From the NCBI GenBank assembly GCA_023079485.1, contig CM041115.1, forward strand, positions 26,227,505-26,291,504: 64,000 nt of DNA. Direction: 5' to 3'. This DNA comes from Archilochus colubris (lineage: Eukaryota > Chordata > Aves > Apodiformes > Trochilidae). Made by a program: the position numbers and the translations under genes. The notes beneath the pieces are model-generated. The model searched no databases and had not been told where the DNA came from. It saw nothing but the letters and a program-made list of their open reading frames with translations. This document shows positions 45,843-58,446 of the stretch, one piece after another. Each line of letters opens with the position of its first letter. Position 1 is the first letter of the stretch.

Positions 45843-47140
45843 CTGGCTACAGTTCTAGTTCATGTTCAACTGGTTGCTAACCAGTACTCCCAGCCCCCTC
45901 TCTGCCTGTCTGCTCCCCGGGCATTCTTTCCCCCGTCTATAGCATTGCATTGGGTTACTGTGGCCAAAGTGTATGATCCTGCCCTTGATCTTGTTGAACT
46001 TCATACCACTGGCATGAGCCCATCAACCCAGCCTGACCAGGTCCCTCTGCAGTGTCTTCCTACCCTCCAGCAGACTGACACTCCCCCAGTTTGTTGTCAT
46101 CCACAGATTTACTAAGGGTACATTCAGTCCCCTCATCCAGGTTATCAGTAAAGATGTTGAATAGGACACTCAGTACTGATCCCTGGGGGACACCACTGGT
46201 CACCAGACACCAACGGTATGCAGCACCATTCACCACCATTCTCTGGTCCTGGTCATCCAACCAGTTTTTAACCCAGCAAAGGGTGCACCTGTACAAGCCA
46301 TGGACTGGCAGGTTTTCCAGGAGGATGCTGTTGGGGAACTGTGTGAAAAGCTTAGATGAAGTCAAGGTATACCACATCCACAGACTTCCTCTCATCCACT
46401 AAGAGATGTCACGCAGTCATAGAAGGAGATGAGACTGGTCAGACATGACCTTCCTTTCCTAAACCTATGTTGGCTGGGCCTGATCCCCTGGTTGTCTTCT
46501 ACATGCTTGATGTCACTCAGGATGATCTGCTCCATAACCTTGGCAGGCACTGAAGTCAGGCTGACAGGCTTATAGTTCCCTGGATCCTCCTTCCAGCTCT
46601 TCCCGTGATGGGTGTCACATGTGGGTCAACAGCTGTGAGGGGACAAGGAGTCATCCCCCTACAGTCATCTGGGTCTTCCCTGGTTAGCCAGGACTGGTAA
46701 TAGATGATGGAGAGCAGCTTAGCAATTTCTTTTGCCAGCTTCCTCAGCATCCCATCTGGACCCATAGACTTGTTGGGATCTAGGTGGCACAGCAGGTCAC
46801 TGACTACCTCCTCCTGAATTACAGAAGGGGTATTCTGCTCCTCATCCCTGTCTCAATAGCCCTGAGAGTAACTAGTCTTTTTGTTAAAAACTGAAGCAAA
46901 GAAGGTGTCAAGTACCTCATCCTTTTCATTGTCTTCTCTTACTATGTTCCTCTCCTCATCCAATAGGGAATGGAGATTTTCCCTGACCCTTCTATTGTTA
47001 CTGATGTATTTATAAAAGCATTTTTTATTACCCTTAACAGAGATAGACAGATTAAGTTCAAACTGAGCTTTCACATCTCTAATTCTCTTTCTACATGATC
47101 TTACAATATCCTTAAATGCTTCCTGATTCATCTGCCCCTT
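45843..47140 (-). mobile_element. CR1 LINE, minus strand, 3'-truncated, reverse-transcriptase region
   Basis: Read on the minus strand it first encodes the linker (NQEAFKDIVRSCRKRIRDVK, then CFYKYISNNRRVRENLHSLL, 46900-47130). The reverse-transcriptase fingers and palm follow, with [20 protein letters not shown] at about 46160-46220. The next motif reads SVDDNKL where FADDTKL is usual. It stops at 45843 next to a purine-rich repeat and lacks the ORF2 end and tail. Its RT region overlaps that of the copy at 43550-45393, which shows these are two separate insertions. Confidence 0.92.
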
Positions 47141-50100
47141 TTTCCAAAGTTGCTACACTTTTTATTTGTTCACTCAGTGTGTCCTCCTGTATGTGCCATA
47201 TGTATATATATTAACTTCTCCAGATCTTAGCGTTTGTGTCAGTAAAGCTTAGATATAATAGATGTTATTTAGCTAATAAAAATATTTAAAAATTAGGTAC
47301 TCTGTTTTTTTATGATTACCTCTTAAGATGTATCAATTCTAATCTAGAAAAAAAAGTGTAACTACTGATACACTTTTTCTTCATTCTTTCAAATCTCTTG
47401 TTACAATCACTAAGCTTTTCTTTGCAGAGCAATCAAGACGCCTGTAAATCAAGCACAGCAACACAAAATCCTCTTAAAACCACAGACATCAGTCTGAATC
47501 TCGTTTCTATTGCCTGTATAATCAAAAGGGCATGAAGAACTAACAGGACTAGATTTACCCAAGATATTAGTGATGCTATTGTTTTGTCTGCCCTGCCTCC
47601 TGGTGTGTACCTACTTATCACAGTAGCTGTGCAGCCTCTCCCACCTGTGTGAGACACATCTGAATGACAAATGTATAACGTGTTGTCATAATTTATTTTA
47701 GTTTTAACTTTGAATCTGATATTTGTTAAAAAAAAATTCCTTGACTTATACATACAGCTGAAGCAATAGTTTTTAAGAAGAAAGGTTTAGGGGCATTGCC
47801 TATTGCTCTCTCTAGGAGAGACTCTAAGATAGTCTCAAAATAGTTCAGTTTTGGTGACTGAGGCTTAAACAGCAGTAAAATGAATGTGCAGGAAAAAAGC
47901 AAAAGATTCCATCTGTGGATTAAGATATTTTGCATGCATCCAATTGTACACGAGACTGCCTACCTTTTATGTTGGGCTTGAGTGAGAACAAATGGTGCAT
48001 AGCACATGTATCCCTATATTAATCATATGAATTTGGTTACCTTTGAGATGTTACCCTGAAAAGATATTAAGCCTTTAATCAAAGGTATAAAGAAACCACT
48101 GGGCCACTTTTAAGTTGATAGCAGACAGTTTATAAGCAGGAGATACTATAGCAGTGGCAGCATTGTTCAACACTTATTTTGCCTCTCTCTTTACAGAGAA
48201 ACACTGAGAAGATAGTTCAAGTCAAAGATCAGTTTACAAGTAATGACAGAAAATTAACTAGATCATGAAAAGATTAGTGAATTGCTTCTTAAAAGCTTAG
48301 ATCCACTTAGTACCGGAAAAGCATGCTTCCCTGTTGCCATGAATCTGTGTCCTGGGGATTACAAGTGAAGAAATAATTGAAGTAATGGCTTATTTTTTCT
48401 CTTGCTTTGGGATTTGTTTTAGGAGATTTGAAAGTGGAGAAACATGTCATTATTTTAATTTTTTGAAAAGAAAGAAAAATGTAACAATAAGAATTAACAT
48501 AAGCATGATTTATTTCACTCTGCATTCTATCTTAAAGAATCTAAAGAAAGGACAGAGGTAAGAGCGGGAAACAATTATCAAAAATTGTGGAGAGTAGTTC
48601 AACTTAAAACCTACACTTAAAAACTTAAGTTAACTTAAAAACTGCACTACTTTGAATGTGATAAAATACCTGCCACATGTCTGAACCTCTAGCAGGGTAA
48701 TAGACTGCAGGCAAATAAAAGCAAATCTGAATATTCAGATTTCTTTCTTTGTGTCAGTAAATGTCTACCATCACTACAGTATCAGTAGTGGGTCCATTAG
48801 CTGATGTGCCAGCTGCCAGTCCTTTTTTGGGAGGTCATCCTAATCCCCATCATAGGAGATCAAGTGTTTATGACATTATGCTGGCAGTGGTGAAAAGTCT
48901 CTGTCAGGCAGGATAATCGGCTTTCAATGTTTTCAGGAAGTGATTGCAATGCAAAATTATGAATCTTAGTGCTGACCTTCTTTGCATCAGAAGGGAACAA
49001 TGACTTGAATCTCCTCTGTGGGAGATAAGAATGCTGATGCAGGCACAGGTCTCAGTTCCCTGCAATCACTACAGATTTGCAGCCAGTCTGACAGTCCTAC
49101 TGGAGGTGCAGCACAAAGCAGAGAGCTAAATAGCCCATCTATTTTAAAGGCATTTGGAGACACAGGTGAATGAGTCATGAGGGAAATAACAATTCTCGCT
49201 AAATGACCAGATTTTGCATGTGTGCATTCATACCCCCTGTTATTATGTTCTCATTTTGATTTTATTGTTACAATTGCATTCTCAATGTTTTGCTGTAATG
49301 CCTTGGTGGTTTTCTAAAACTGAGGGGGAAATTATTTGACAATATTGTGATAATATGAGTTGATCTCTTTCTACCCACTACTTTATTCACTTCCAGGTTG
49401 TTCTGTTAATTTTCAGAAGAGTAGGGGGAAAAGTAGTGCTGCAACTAATAATTTTGCAAAACTTGCAATTTACACAACACAGCTGTGACAATACCAGAAG
49501 AAATGTTAAGCTGTTGTGCATAAACCAGAAGCAAGTACATGTTATTTAAGATTACATAAGTATATAAAAATATTAAGAACTCAGTAATACATATGAACAT
49601 GCTGTAGCTAAAGGAGGTGGAGCGTTTCACCCACCTCCAGATTTTTTTTTTGTTTAGACAGTCCAAGGAAGTATCTAAAAGCTGTATCTCTGGTCTGATA
49701 AAAGATGCCATATTTGACGAGATGTTTTGGTTATCTGCTTACTCTACTCACAAAGATTAATGCCAAAAATCACTTGTGATGGATGCTAAGGGAGAAACCT
49801 ATTGTATATTTTTATCACAGTACTAGGTTTGTTCTGCATGGAGGCACCTCGCATAGACTCATATGGGTAAACTGACACACTAGGCCAAAACTGGAATGAC
49901 TAGGTTGTTGGGGTGGTTTTTTTATTTTTTGTTTGTTTGTTTGGTTTGGTGTTTTGGTTTGGTTTATTTTTTTGTAGCTTTCAGCCTTGCTTGCTTCTCA
50001 CACAGCCCTTCTATCTCCTTATCCTTCCACAGTCACATCTACTCTCCCTCTCATGTGCAGTGTGGTCTATGAGCAGAACGAGTTCACACTTCCCACACAT

Positions 50101-51737
50101 CCACATAACTCCTGTTAGCATATGCCAGCATGGCTTTATTGAATGGTATCATCTGGTATCTCTCAAAGTACACGCTGGAGATCTTTCAAAGACCTGCAGT
50201 TCTGTCCTACCACTTGAACTACAGCAGCAGAAGGGTTGGGTTAACAAAACTGTTGCATATTTGTATATTAATGACATGATTTGGAATTCCAAATAAGCCT
50301 CTTAAGAAGGAGATGCAGTAAATTAGAAAGATATTCTCCTATGTCCTATTTAATTTCTTATTTTCTTTCTCTGCATTGCTTTCCCTCTGCTTCCTTCTGC
50401 AGTCTCATCATAAAAAGCTCACCTCAGTGTGATCTTCTGAAATAGGCATGTATGCTCACAGTCCTTTAACATTTCCTCTGCAGCTGGAGTTCTTACACTG
50501 CTCTAAAAATGCAAAAAAATTGACTCCTGTTGATCCAGCTTCCTTCACCAGATAAAAATTGTTGAATACATGCAAATTATTTTAATAATGTACTGGTACT
50601 GACTGCAGTAACTTACTACATGATCTTGCAGAAAATATTTTCTCCACAGCCATGTCTTATTATTGACAAGTAAAACTCTTTATTCTGGGAGAGGGCTGAA
50701 TATTTGTTGTGCGTTTTATGAAGTCACTATTATCTTTCTCATCTAGTGCCCCTTTATCCAGTGCCCTTTTGCTTTGGATCGCAACCTGAATGTCACCAGG
50801 TCTTATGGACTAGAGACAGGATTCACAGAGGCACAAAATTAATAAAAATTCTGTCAGTAGATTTTCAACAGCACTGAAAACACTGAAGAAAAAATAAATT
50901 TCCAAGTTGTTCAACAGTTTTTAAAACAGTAAAAATAACTAGACCAAATTTAGTTACCAGTAAGAATAATAAGATTGTTCATTTCTTATAGTGATTTTGT
51001 ATATACTGGAAAAGATTAGAAAGGGTGGCATTGATATCTAAAGTCCATGATTTCACAAAACCAAAAAAATTAGATGTATTGTTATATAGTATTCACTCAG
51101 CTGCATTTTCTGTGTGAGCAAATAATATGACAGCTAGACAAAACAGCATATGGCTCAAAGAAAAAATGAAAAGCTAACATTGTATTCACAAGCAAAAAGG
51201 CATGAGGGTAGGCACATGTGAGTGCACATACATAGAGGCATACAGATCAGACATATTACATGATTATCTGAGGGAATGAGACAAAATTGCAAAGCTGTCT
51301 TGAAAAGCAGCATCTAAGTGGGTTAAGATAAAATTATCTAACCCAGATAAAATTATCTGGCTTTGCTGTCTTTATCATGTGGTAGCATGGATAAAGACCT
51401 GTTAAACCACTAATTCCTGGCTTAATGACATTTATGTGCTGGAGCAACCTCAAAACAATATCTGGTTGGCTATCAGCAGTGTGGAAGTTAACTGAGGATG
51501 GTACTGAGGAAGCTGAGGATTGAATTCTAAGGGTTGAGATAAAGGAGAAAGAAAGAGATGTGTGTTGCATATGAATGTATCAGAAGAACACTGGCCACAA
51601 ATTTAAGTATTCTGCCAAATACTTTCAAACAAATAATGAAAAAGTATATAATAATATTGCAGCAGAAATACAGTGTAATCACATTCCCATTTGAGTGAAA
51701 GAAAAATTTTAAACCAAAACATTAAAAACAACCCTCA
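47141..51737. other. Intergenic sequence
   Basis: AT-rich DNA with no recognised gene. It contains a GGTTT-type repeat at 49912-49972. Open frames such as 47433-47753 (minus) and 49913-50296 (plus, repeat-driven start) have no family support. Confidence 0.55.
49912..49972. repeat. GT-rich (GGTTT/TTTG)n tract
   Basis: GTTTGTTTGTTTGGTTTGG-type units with T runs; the T-rich counterpart of the CAAA tracts to the left. Confidence 0.85.
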
Positions 51738-52370
51738 TGTCCTGGTTTGAGGGGACCAGAATTAAAAAAAAAAAAACGTGCCTGGAACACCCCCAGAAAC
51801 TGCCAGCTTACTGATGTAGCTGTTACAATGGGAGCAGCCGTGCCGACGGTGAGGAGAAGCTAGGTCAGGTGACCCAAAAGGAGCAATCACAGTATTTCTT
51901 CTCATGGTGTTCTATATAAAATGGCTCCCAAGAGAGCACTCTGGTGGCTTCTCTGGCTGTTGTGCTGCTCGGGGTTTGTTTGCTTCTTTGTTTGTGCGTG
52001 CGTGCGTGCTTGCCTGCCTGCGTGCGTGCCTGCGTGCTACTGCTGTTCTTTTCCTCATGGGAGAAAAACATCATTCATTGAGACAGGTTGCCTTCTGCCT
52101 TCCCAGGCAGGATTAGCTTGGTTTCTCAAAGGCTCTTGTGGACTGTCACTGGGACTCTGTAATTGAGCACCCCCATCTGCTGCTGAGTCAGTGTGGGACT
52201 TTTCTGGCTGTGAAGTAATTGCCAGTTGAGGGGTGTGTGTTCCATGTTCACATATTTTATATATATTTGTAATTTGCTATCTCTAATAGTACTTCATTAA
52301 ATCTATGCTACTTTTTTCTTTCAGTATTTTTCCCTTAATGCCTTCTTAATCTTCCCCTTGGAGTGTAGCA
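51738..52370 (+). mobile_element. ERV LTR, plus strand, different family
   Basis: It starts TGTCCTGGTTTGAGGGGACC at 51738. A good TATA box, TCTATATAAAATGG, lies at 51911-51924, and an ATTAAA polyadenylation signal at 52297. Between them is a TGCG/TGCC repeat (51995-52036). The end is around 52370 but no clean CA end or target duplication was found. An open frame of 81 codons (51921-52166) starts just downstream of the TATA box but is low-complexity in its middle, so it is probably leader sequence rather than a gene. Confidence 0.75.
51995..52036. repeat. TGCG/TGCC tetranucleotide repeat
   Basis: GTGCGTGCGTGCGTGC then TTGCCTGCCTGCGTGC units inside the LTR. Confidence 0.88.
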
Positions 52371-52377
52371 AGGGATA

Positions 52378-54952
52378 TCAGGGGGAAGGACAATAGGGCT
52401 GACATCCTTGTGGGAGTCTGTTATAGACCACACAACCAGGATGATGAGAGTGATGAATTATTCTACAAGCAGCTGGCAGATAACTCAAAAGCTCCAGCCC
52501 TTGTTCTCATGGGTGATTTTAACCTGCCGGATGTCTGCTGGGAACTCCACACAGCAGAGAAGAGGCAGTCTAGGAGATTCCTGGAGCATAGAGAGGATAA
52601 TTTCCTACTCCAGCTGGTAAATGAGTCCACCAGGGATGGGTCCCCGCTCAACCTTCTGTTTACAGCCAGAGAGGAACTGGTGGGAGATGTAGTGGTTGGA
52701 GGCCATCTGGGGCACAGTGACCATGAAATAATAGAGTTTTCAATAGTCAGGGATGCAAGGAGGGCCAAGAATAAAACCTCTATACTGGACTTCTAGAGGG
52801 CACATTTTGGCCTTTTCAGAAGTCTGTTTCAGAGTGTACCCTGGGAAGCAGCCCTTGAAAACAAAGGTGTCCAGGAGGGATGGGAATACTTCAAGGATCA
52901 AGTCCTGAATGCACGGGAGCAGTCTGTCCCTGTGTGCTGAAAGGCAAGCTGGAGGGGATGACAACTGGTCTGGCTGAACAGGGAGGTTTTGGAGTAAATT
53001 CAGGGTAAAAAGAGAGCTTACAGACTACGGAAAAAAAGGTCTGGCTACTCAGGAAGAGTTTAAGAATATTGTTAGGTCATGTAGAAAAAAAATTAGAGAG
53101 ACAAAGGCATGATTTGAACTTAGTCTTGACACTTCCATTAAGAATAACAGGATGTCTTTCTTCAGATACATCAATGGCAAAAGGAGGGGCAGGGAAAACC
53201 TCCATTCTTTGTTGGATATGGGGGGAAACATAGTTACCAATGATGAGGAAAAGGATGATGTATTCTAACACTTTCTTTACCTCAGTTTCCAACAGTGACA
53301 CAGTTGTCCTGAGGACAGCTGGTTTTTGAAGGTCTTAAAAAGAAATAGGAAGATGAGTGGCTCCCCTGTAATCCAGGAGGGAACAGTTAGAGACCTGCTG
53401 AGCCACCTCGATCCTCACAAGTCTATGGGACCAGTTGGGATCCACCCCAGGGTAATGAGGAAGATGGTGGAAGAGCTCACCAAGCTGCTCTCCATCATTT
53501 ACCAGCAGTCCTGGCTCACTGAGGAGGTCGCAAATAATTGGAAATTGGGGAATGTCACAGCAATCCACAAAAAGGGACAAAAGGAGAATCCAGGGAACTC
53601 CAGGCCTGTCAGCCTGACCTCAGTGCCTGGCAGGGTTATGGAGCAGAACATCCTGGGGGCAATCACACAGCACCTACAGGATGGACAGGGGATCAGGCCC
53701 AGCCAGCACAGGGTTAGGAAGGGCAGGTCCTGTCTGACCAACCTGATCTCCTTTTATGATCAAGTGACCCGCCTGGTGGATGAGGGGAAGGCTGTGGATG
53801 GAGGCTACCTACAGGACTTCAGCAAAGCCTTTGACACCGTCTCCCACAGCATTCTCCTGGAAAAGCTGTCAGCCCAGGGCTCAGACAACAGAACTCTGTG
53901 CTGGGTTAGGAACTGCTGGAAGCCTCCAGAGAGTGGTGCTGAACGGTGCTGATCCAATTGGCGGCTGCTCACCAGTGGTGTCCCCCAGGGATCAGTGCTG
54001 GGCCCAGTTCTGTTTAATATCTTCATTGATGATTTAGATGAGAGGATTGAGTCCAGAATTAGCAAATTCACAGATGACACTAATTTAGGGGGAGTGAGGA
54101 TCAGCTGGAAGTCAGGAGGGCTCTGCAGAGGGACCTGGACAGACTGGAGAGTTGGGCTGATTCCAACAGGATGAGGTTCAACACGGCCAAGTGCCGGGTC
54201 CTGCACTTTGGCCACAACAACTCCATGCAGTGCTACAGGCTGGGCACAGAGTGGCTGAGAGCAGCCAGGCAGAAAGGGACCTGGGAGTCTGGATTGACAG
54301 GAAGCTGAACATGAGCCAGCAGTGTGCCCAGGTGGCCAAGAAGGCCAATGGCATCCTGGCCTCTATCAGGAGCAGTGTGGCCAACAGGTCCAGGGAAGGG
54401 ATTCTGCCCCTGTACTCAGCCCTGGTGAGGCCACAGCTTGAGTCCTGTGTCCAGTTCTGGGCCCCTCAGTTCAGGAAGGAAATTGAGGTGCTGGAGCAGG
54501 TCCAGGGAAGAGCAAGGAGGCTGTGAAGGGATCCAGCACAAGTCCTGTGAGGAAGGGCTGAGGGAGCTGGGGGTGTTCAGCCTGGAGAAGAGGAGGCTCA
54601 GAGGAGACCTTATCACTCTCTACAACTCCCTGAAAGGAGGTGGGAGCTAGGGGGGGTTTGTTCTCTTCTTCCAAGTAGCTCTCAGTAAGACAAGAGGGCA
54701 GGGGCTTAAGCTCTGCCAGGGGATGTTTAGGTTAGATATTAGGGAGAAATTCTTTACAGAGAGGGTGATCAGACATTGAAATGGGCTGCCCAGAGAGGTG
54801 GTTTGCCCTCTGTCCCTGGAGGTTTTTAAGAACAGACTGATGTGGCACTCAGTGCCCTGGTCTGGTAACCACAGTGGTAGTGGATTAAGGGTTGGACTTG
54901 ATGACCTCAGAGCTTCTTTCCAACCCAGATGATTCTGTGATTCTGTGAACAG
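52378..54952 (+). mobile_element. CR1 LINE, longest copy, with broken ORF2
   Basis: About 2.6 kb of CR1, covering the C-terminal half of the endonuclease, the reverse transcriptase and the 3' end. The endonuclease part (52410-52796) has LMGDFNLPDVCW and GHLGHSDHEIIEF, which include the catalytic GDFN and SDH motifs, and ends at a TAG. The RT fingers lie at 53326-53952 (QHRVRKGRSCLTNLISFYDQ; DFSKAFDTVSH). After a frame change come [20 protein letters not shown] (about 53979-54040) and a TDDT motif near 54070 in place of the usual ADDT. The ORF2 end follows at 54300-54650. The tail is GATTCTGTGATTCTGTGA at 54931-54948. Stops and frameshifts show it is dead. Confidence 0.95.
53326..53952 (+). 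pseudogene. CR1 ORF2 reverse-transcriptase fragment (broken)
   Basis: A 208-codon open stretch of the CR1 ORF2 reverse transcriptase within the element at 52378-54952. It holds the fingers region and the first palm motif with the aspartate of DFSKAFDTVSH. The catalytic aspartate pair lies downstream in another frame, and the endonuclease upstream is separated by stops. It cannot make an active enzyme. Confidence 0.9.
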
Positions 54953-57469
54953 AGAGCATCTGTAACCTAGTTACTGGCTAAAACTGTAACTCAGTAGCTG
55001 AACTGCTCTGGAAACAACTGGTTTTGTTTGCTATTCCTGGCAGCCTTTGGCAGGTCAGTACAGAAAATGCTAAGTTCTACCTGTACAAAACCTTGCTTTC
55101 CAGTACACATTCCAGCCTGATAAAGGCTTCTGTGATGAATGATTCCACTGATACAGGCTTGCTCAGAAAATGGGGCTAGTTGATATATGCCTTTTTGTTG
55201 GGAGAAGCCACAGAAAGGAGACATGATGAAAGGCAGGATAAATGAGAATGTGTGAAATCAGGTGATGCTTCCATCTCTGGAAAAATGAAATTTTCACAGT
55301 TCCTGAAGTGCTTTTATCTTCGTTACCAATACAGCAATTTGTAATACGGTGCACTTAGCCAGCTTTTTTAAGGAAGGAAGCTTTTTGTGATACAGTCACT
55401 GGACCAACTTTCCATTTCTAGTTCAAATAGACTTCCTTTGGGACTGTGAGCAGAAATTGTACTCCTCCAGTCAGACTTGTTCTACATCTTCCATGGGTAT
55501 GCTTTTAATTTGCAATACACGAAGCAGAGCTTCATGAAATGCAATGTAATGGTGGTCTGCAATTTAAATTAGTCCTGAGTATTAGATAGGTGATTTTATT
55601 TTTTAAAAATATTAAAAAAAAAAAAAGGGGTGGGGAAGAAGAAGAAAGAACTAATAACTACTTTCTTGTTTGAAAGCTTTGACAGGATCTATTTTCCAAA
55701 CTCATAGAATTATTCCTTTCTCTTCCATTTGCTTTTTTTTTTTTTTTTTTTTTTAGTTAATCTTACTTAATAGTATGAAGTAGAGAAAAAGTTGTCTTTC
55801 TTTTAATTCAATGTGAAAAATATCAGAGGAAGCTGCTGCTGTATGTAACCCACATACTGCAGTAGTTATCCAAGCTACTGCTTAACATCAATCATAGAAT
55901 GCACTGGAACTCACAGACCCATATGACGCAAATTTTTAAAATGCCAGATCTGCACTACAAGATCATCCCTGGAGGCATGTTTGTGATATTTGTGGTGCTG
56001 TGCTGGTGTTACCAGCCTAGGAAGAGGAATATACCCAGCACCACATTTAGACTGGTAAACACAATGTTAATGGGAAAAAATTTCCACAAGCGTTGATAGC
56101 ATATATTTACTGCTCCAAACCCATCATGGCTGTCACATCACATAAAGGAAACAGAAACAGAAGAGTTGCAGGAAACAGGCTATGAAAAAAGGTTAGACAA
56201 GTGTGGCATCCAGCTGTGTCCTGCAGGAGTACATATTGTCTCTTTATTCATAGGGTTATTTTTTCCCCCCTTAGATATAAACCATATCACATACAGCTAC
56301 ACCTGTACACAAGTGTAAATCACAGCAGTCCCAGGCTCTGCAGCAGAAATCACAGTGGATTTCTTCAGGTAAATCTGCAAATAAAAGGTTACTGTGTTCA
56401 TTTCTCCTTCCTCACACTTATAAAAAACAGTAACACAAATACGAGCATCTGAAATTTGTAACAGAAAATCATTTGGCCGGTGGAGGGACTAGGAACAAAG
56501 GAAACAGGAGAACTAAAATGTGCAAATGAGTAGAGCTTCAGTGGCATTTATTTTATAATTTTGCCCAACAGAGGCAATTATAGAGGTACCTAGTAACAAA
56601 TCTCTTCTTAGGGATATGCTAATATTTCTATTATCCACCACATTTTTTAGGGGTCAGCAGCTTCAGGCAGAGACATGATTTGATACTTTCTGGTCAGAAA
56701 AGTATTGTTGCTAGTTAGATGCCAGAAAATATGAAGGACCGTTATTAACCAAGGAAAACCTTAGTTCCAAAAACCAAGGAAACAATCTTGGTTCACATCC
56801 TCTGTGGGTGTTAGCAGTAATAAGCATTTTGAGAGTAATTTCCTCTGTCCAAAATATGGAATTATTTCCTGAAGATTAAAGGCAATGTTCTAAAAAGTTG
56901 GTCTCAATGCAAATAATCAGGTAGCCAGCCATCTGGGGACACAAACAAGGATTTTAAAAGCATGTGAATAAATACAATTTAATTGCATGCATGCTTGCAC
57001 TTGAGTATTCAGTCTCAAGGATGAGATGGTTATGTGGTATACAGGCAGATAAATTTGTTTATATCTCTGTTCTCCTAATTTTAATAAAAGCTGTAGTGTG
57101 TAAGCATTTTTTTGGTTTTTTTTTCCTGAATGGCACAGAATCCAGGGTAAAAGAAGGTTAAGTGTTTGATTTCCCTCCCACTCTGTCATAACTAATTCCT
57201 CTTCATGGTGGTTTGTAGTGGCTGATTTACAGTCCTCTCAGTCATCTGCATTGAATGCATTGGAATCCTGACACTGAGGCTGGGCAGCTTACTTCTCTTG
57301 TCTTTACCTGAAATGTATTGTCTAGCTACTGACAGCTCTCCACACTAGAAGAAATAAAATGCTTATCTCATCTGTTGTCTATTCTCCATTTTTGACCTGT
57401 CAAAAAGAAAAAAAAAAAAGCTGAGTGTAGGAAAGTTTAGTAGAAAGTGCTTTATGTACTGAAACACAG
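54953..57469. other. Intergenic sequence
   Basis: Unassigned AT-rich DNA with a poly-A/GA stretch at 55612-55650 and a T run at 55731-55754. The small open frame at 55899-56096 has a hydrophobic centre but no start context, splice site or family match. Confidence 0.55.
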
Positions 57470-58446
57470 GCATTGAGTCCCTCAGGGGTCCCTACAGGAC
57501 CTGTGCTGTTTAATATTTTTATCAATGATATAGACGGTGGGATCAAGTGCACTATCAGCAGATTTGAATATGACACCAAGCTGAATGGTGCTGTCAATAA
57601 GCCAGGGGGATGGAATGTCATCCACCTGGACAAACTGTAAAGGTGGGCCCAGGTGAACCTCATGAGGTTCAACAAGACCAAGTGCAGGGTCCTGCACCTG
57701 GGCCAGAACAATTGACACTATAAGTACAGGCTTGGGGATGAGGTTATAGATAGCAGATCTATAGAAAAGGGCTTGGGGGTGCTGGGTGATGAAAAGCTTG
57801 ACGTGAGCCCACAGTGTGTGCTAGCAGCCCAGAAGGGCAATCGCATCCTGGGCTGCACCAATGGAAGCATGGCCAACAGATCAAGAGAGGAGATTCTGCC
57901 ACTTTGCTCTGCCCTGGTAAGACCTCAATTGGTGTACTGCATCCAGCTCTGGAGCCCTCAATGCAGGAAGGACAGAGACATGATGGGGCAAGTCCACAGG
58001 AGGGCTATGAAAATGATCAGGGGGCTGAAACATCTCTCCCATGAAGACAGGCTGAGGGAGCTGGGTTGTTCAGCCTGGAGAAGAGAAGGCTCTGGAGACG
58101 CCTAATAGTGACCTTCCAGTATTTGTAGGGGGCCTATAGGAGGGATGGAGATGGACTGTATGCAAGGGCTTATAGTGATAGGATGAGGGCAATAGGTTTA
58201 TATTAGAGATGAGTAGATTTAGATTGGATGTTAGGAAAAAGTTCTTTACCATGAGGGTAGTGGAAAAATGGAACAGGTTGTCCAGGGAGGTAGTTGACGG
58301 CTCATCCCTGGAGATATTCAAGTTGAGGCTTCATGAGGCTCTGAGAAACCTGATCTAGTTGAGGCTATCCCTGCTTACTGCATAGGGATTGGACTGCATG
58401 ACCTTTAGAGGTCTGGTCCCTTCCAATCTGAATTATTCTATGAAAG
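57470..58446 (+). mobile_element. CR1 LINE, plus strand, older subfamily
   Basis: It starts inside the RT palm (GTCCCTCAGGGGTCCCTACA, the VPQG motif with a change) and runs through TTTAATATTTTTATCAATGA, AAGTGCAGGGTCCTGCACCT and the ORF2 end. An open frame (57773-58105) encodes the VLGDEKLDVSPQCVLAAQKG and [20 protein letters not shown] segments. The 3' UTR ends CCTTCCAATCTGAATTATTC followed by TATGA at 58446. It is more diverged than the young copies at 8 and 15 kb. Confidence 0.92.

Noticed and set aside
51921..52166. 81-codon frame with a hydrophobic cysteine-rich start, considered as a small secreted protein
   Set aside because: It lies in the transcribed leader of an LTR and is built on a TGCG/TGCC repeat, which explains the cysteine/alanine pattern.
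55899..56096. 65-codon frame with one membrane-like segment
   Set aside because: No start context, conserved motif, splice site or neighbouring exon supports it.
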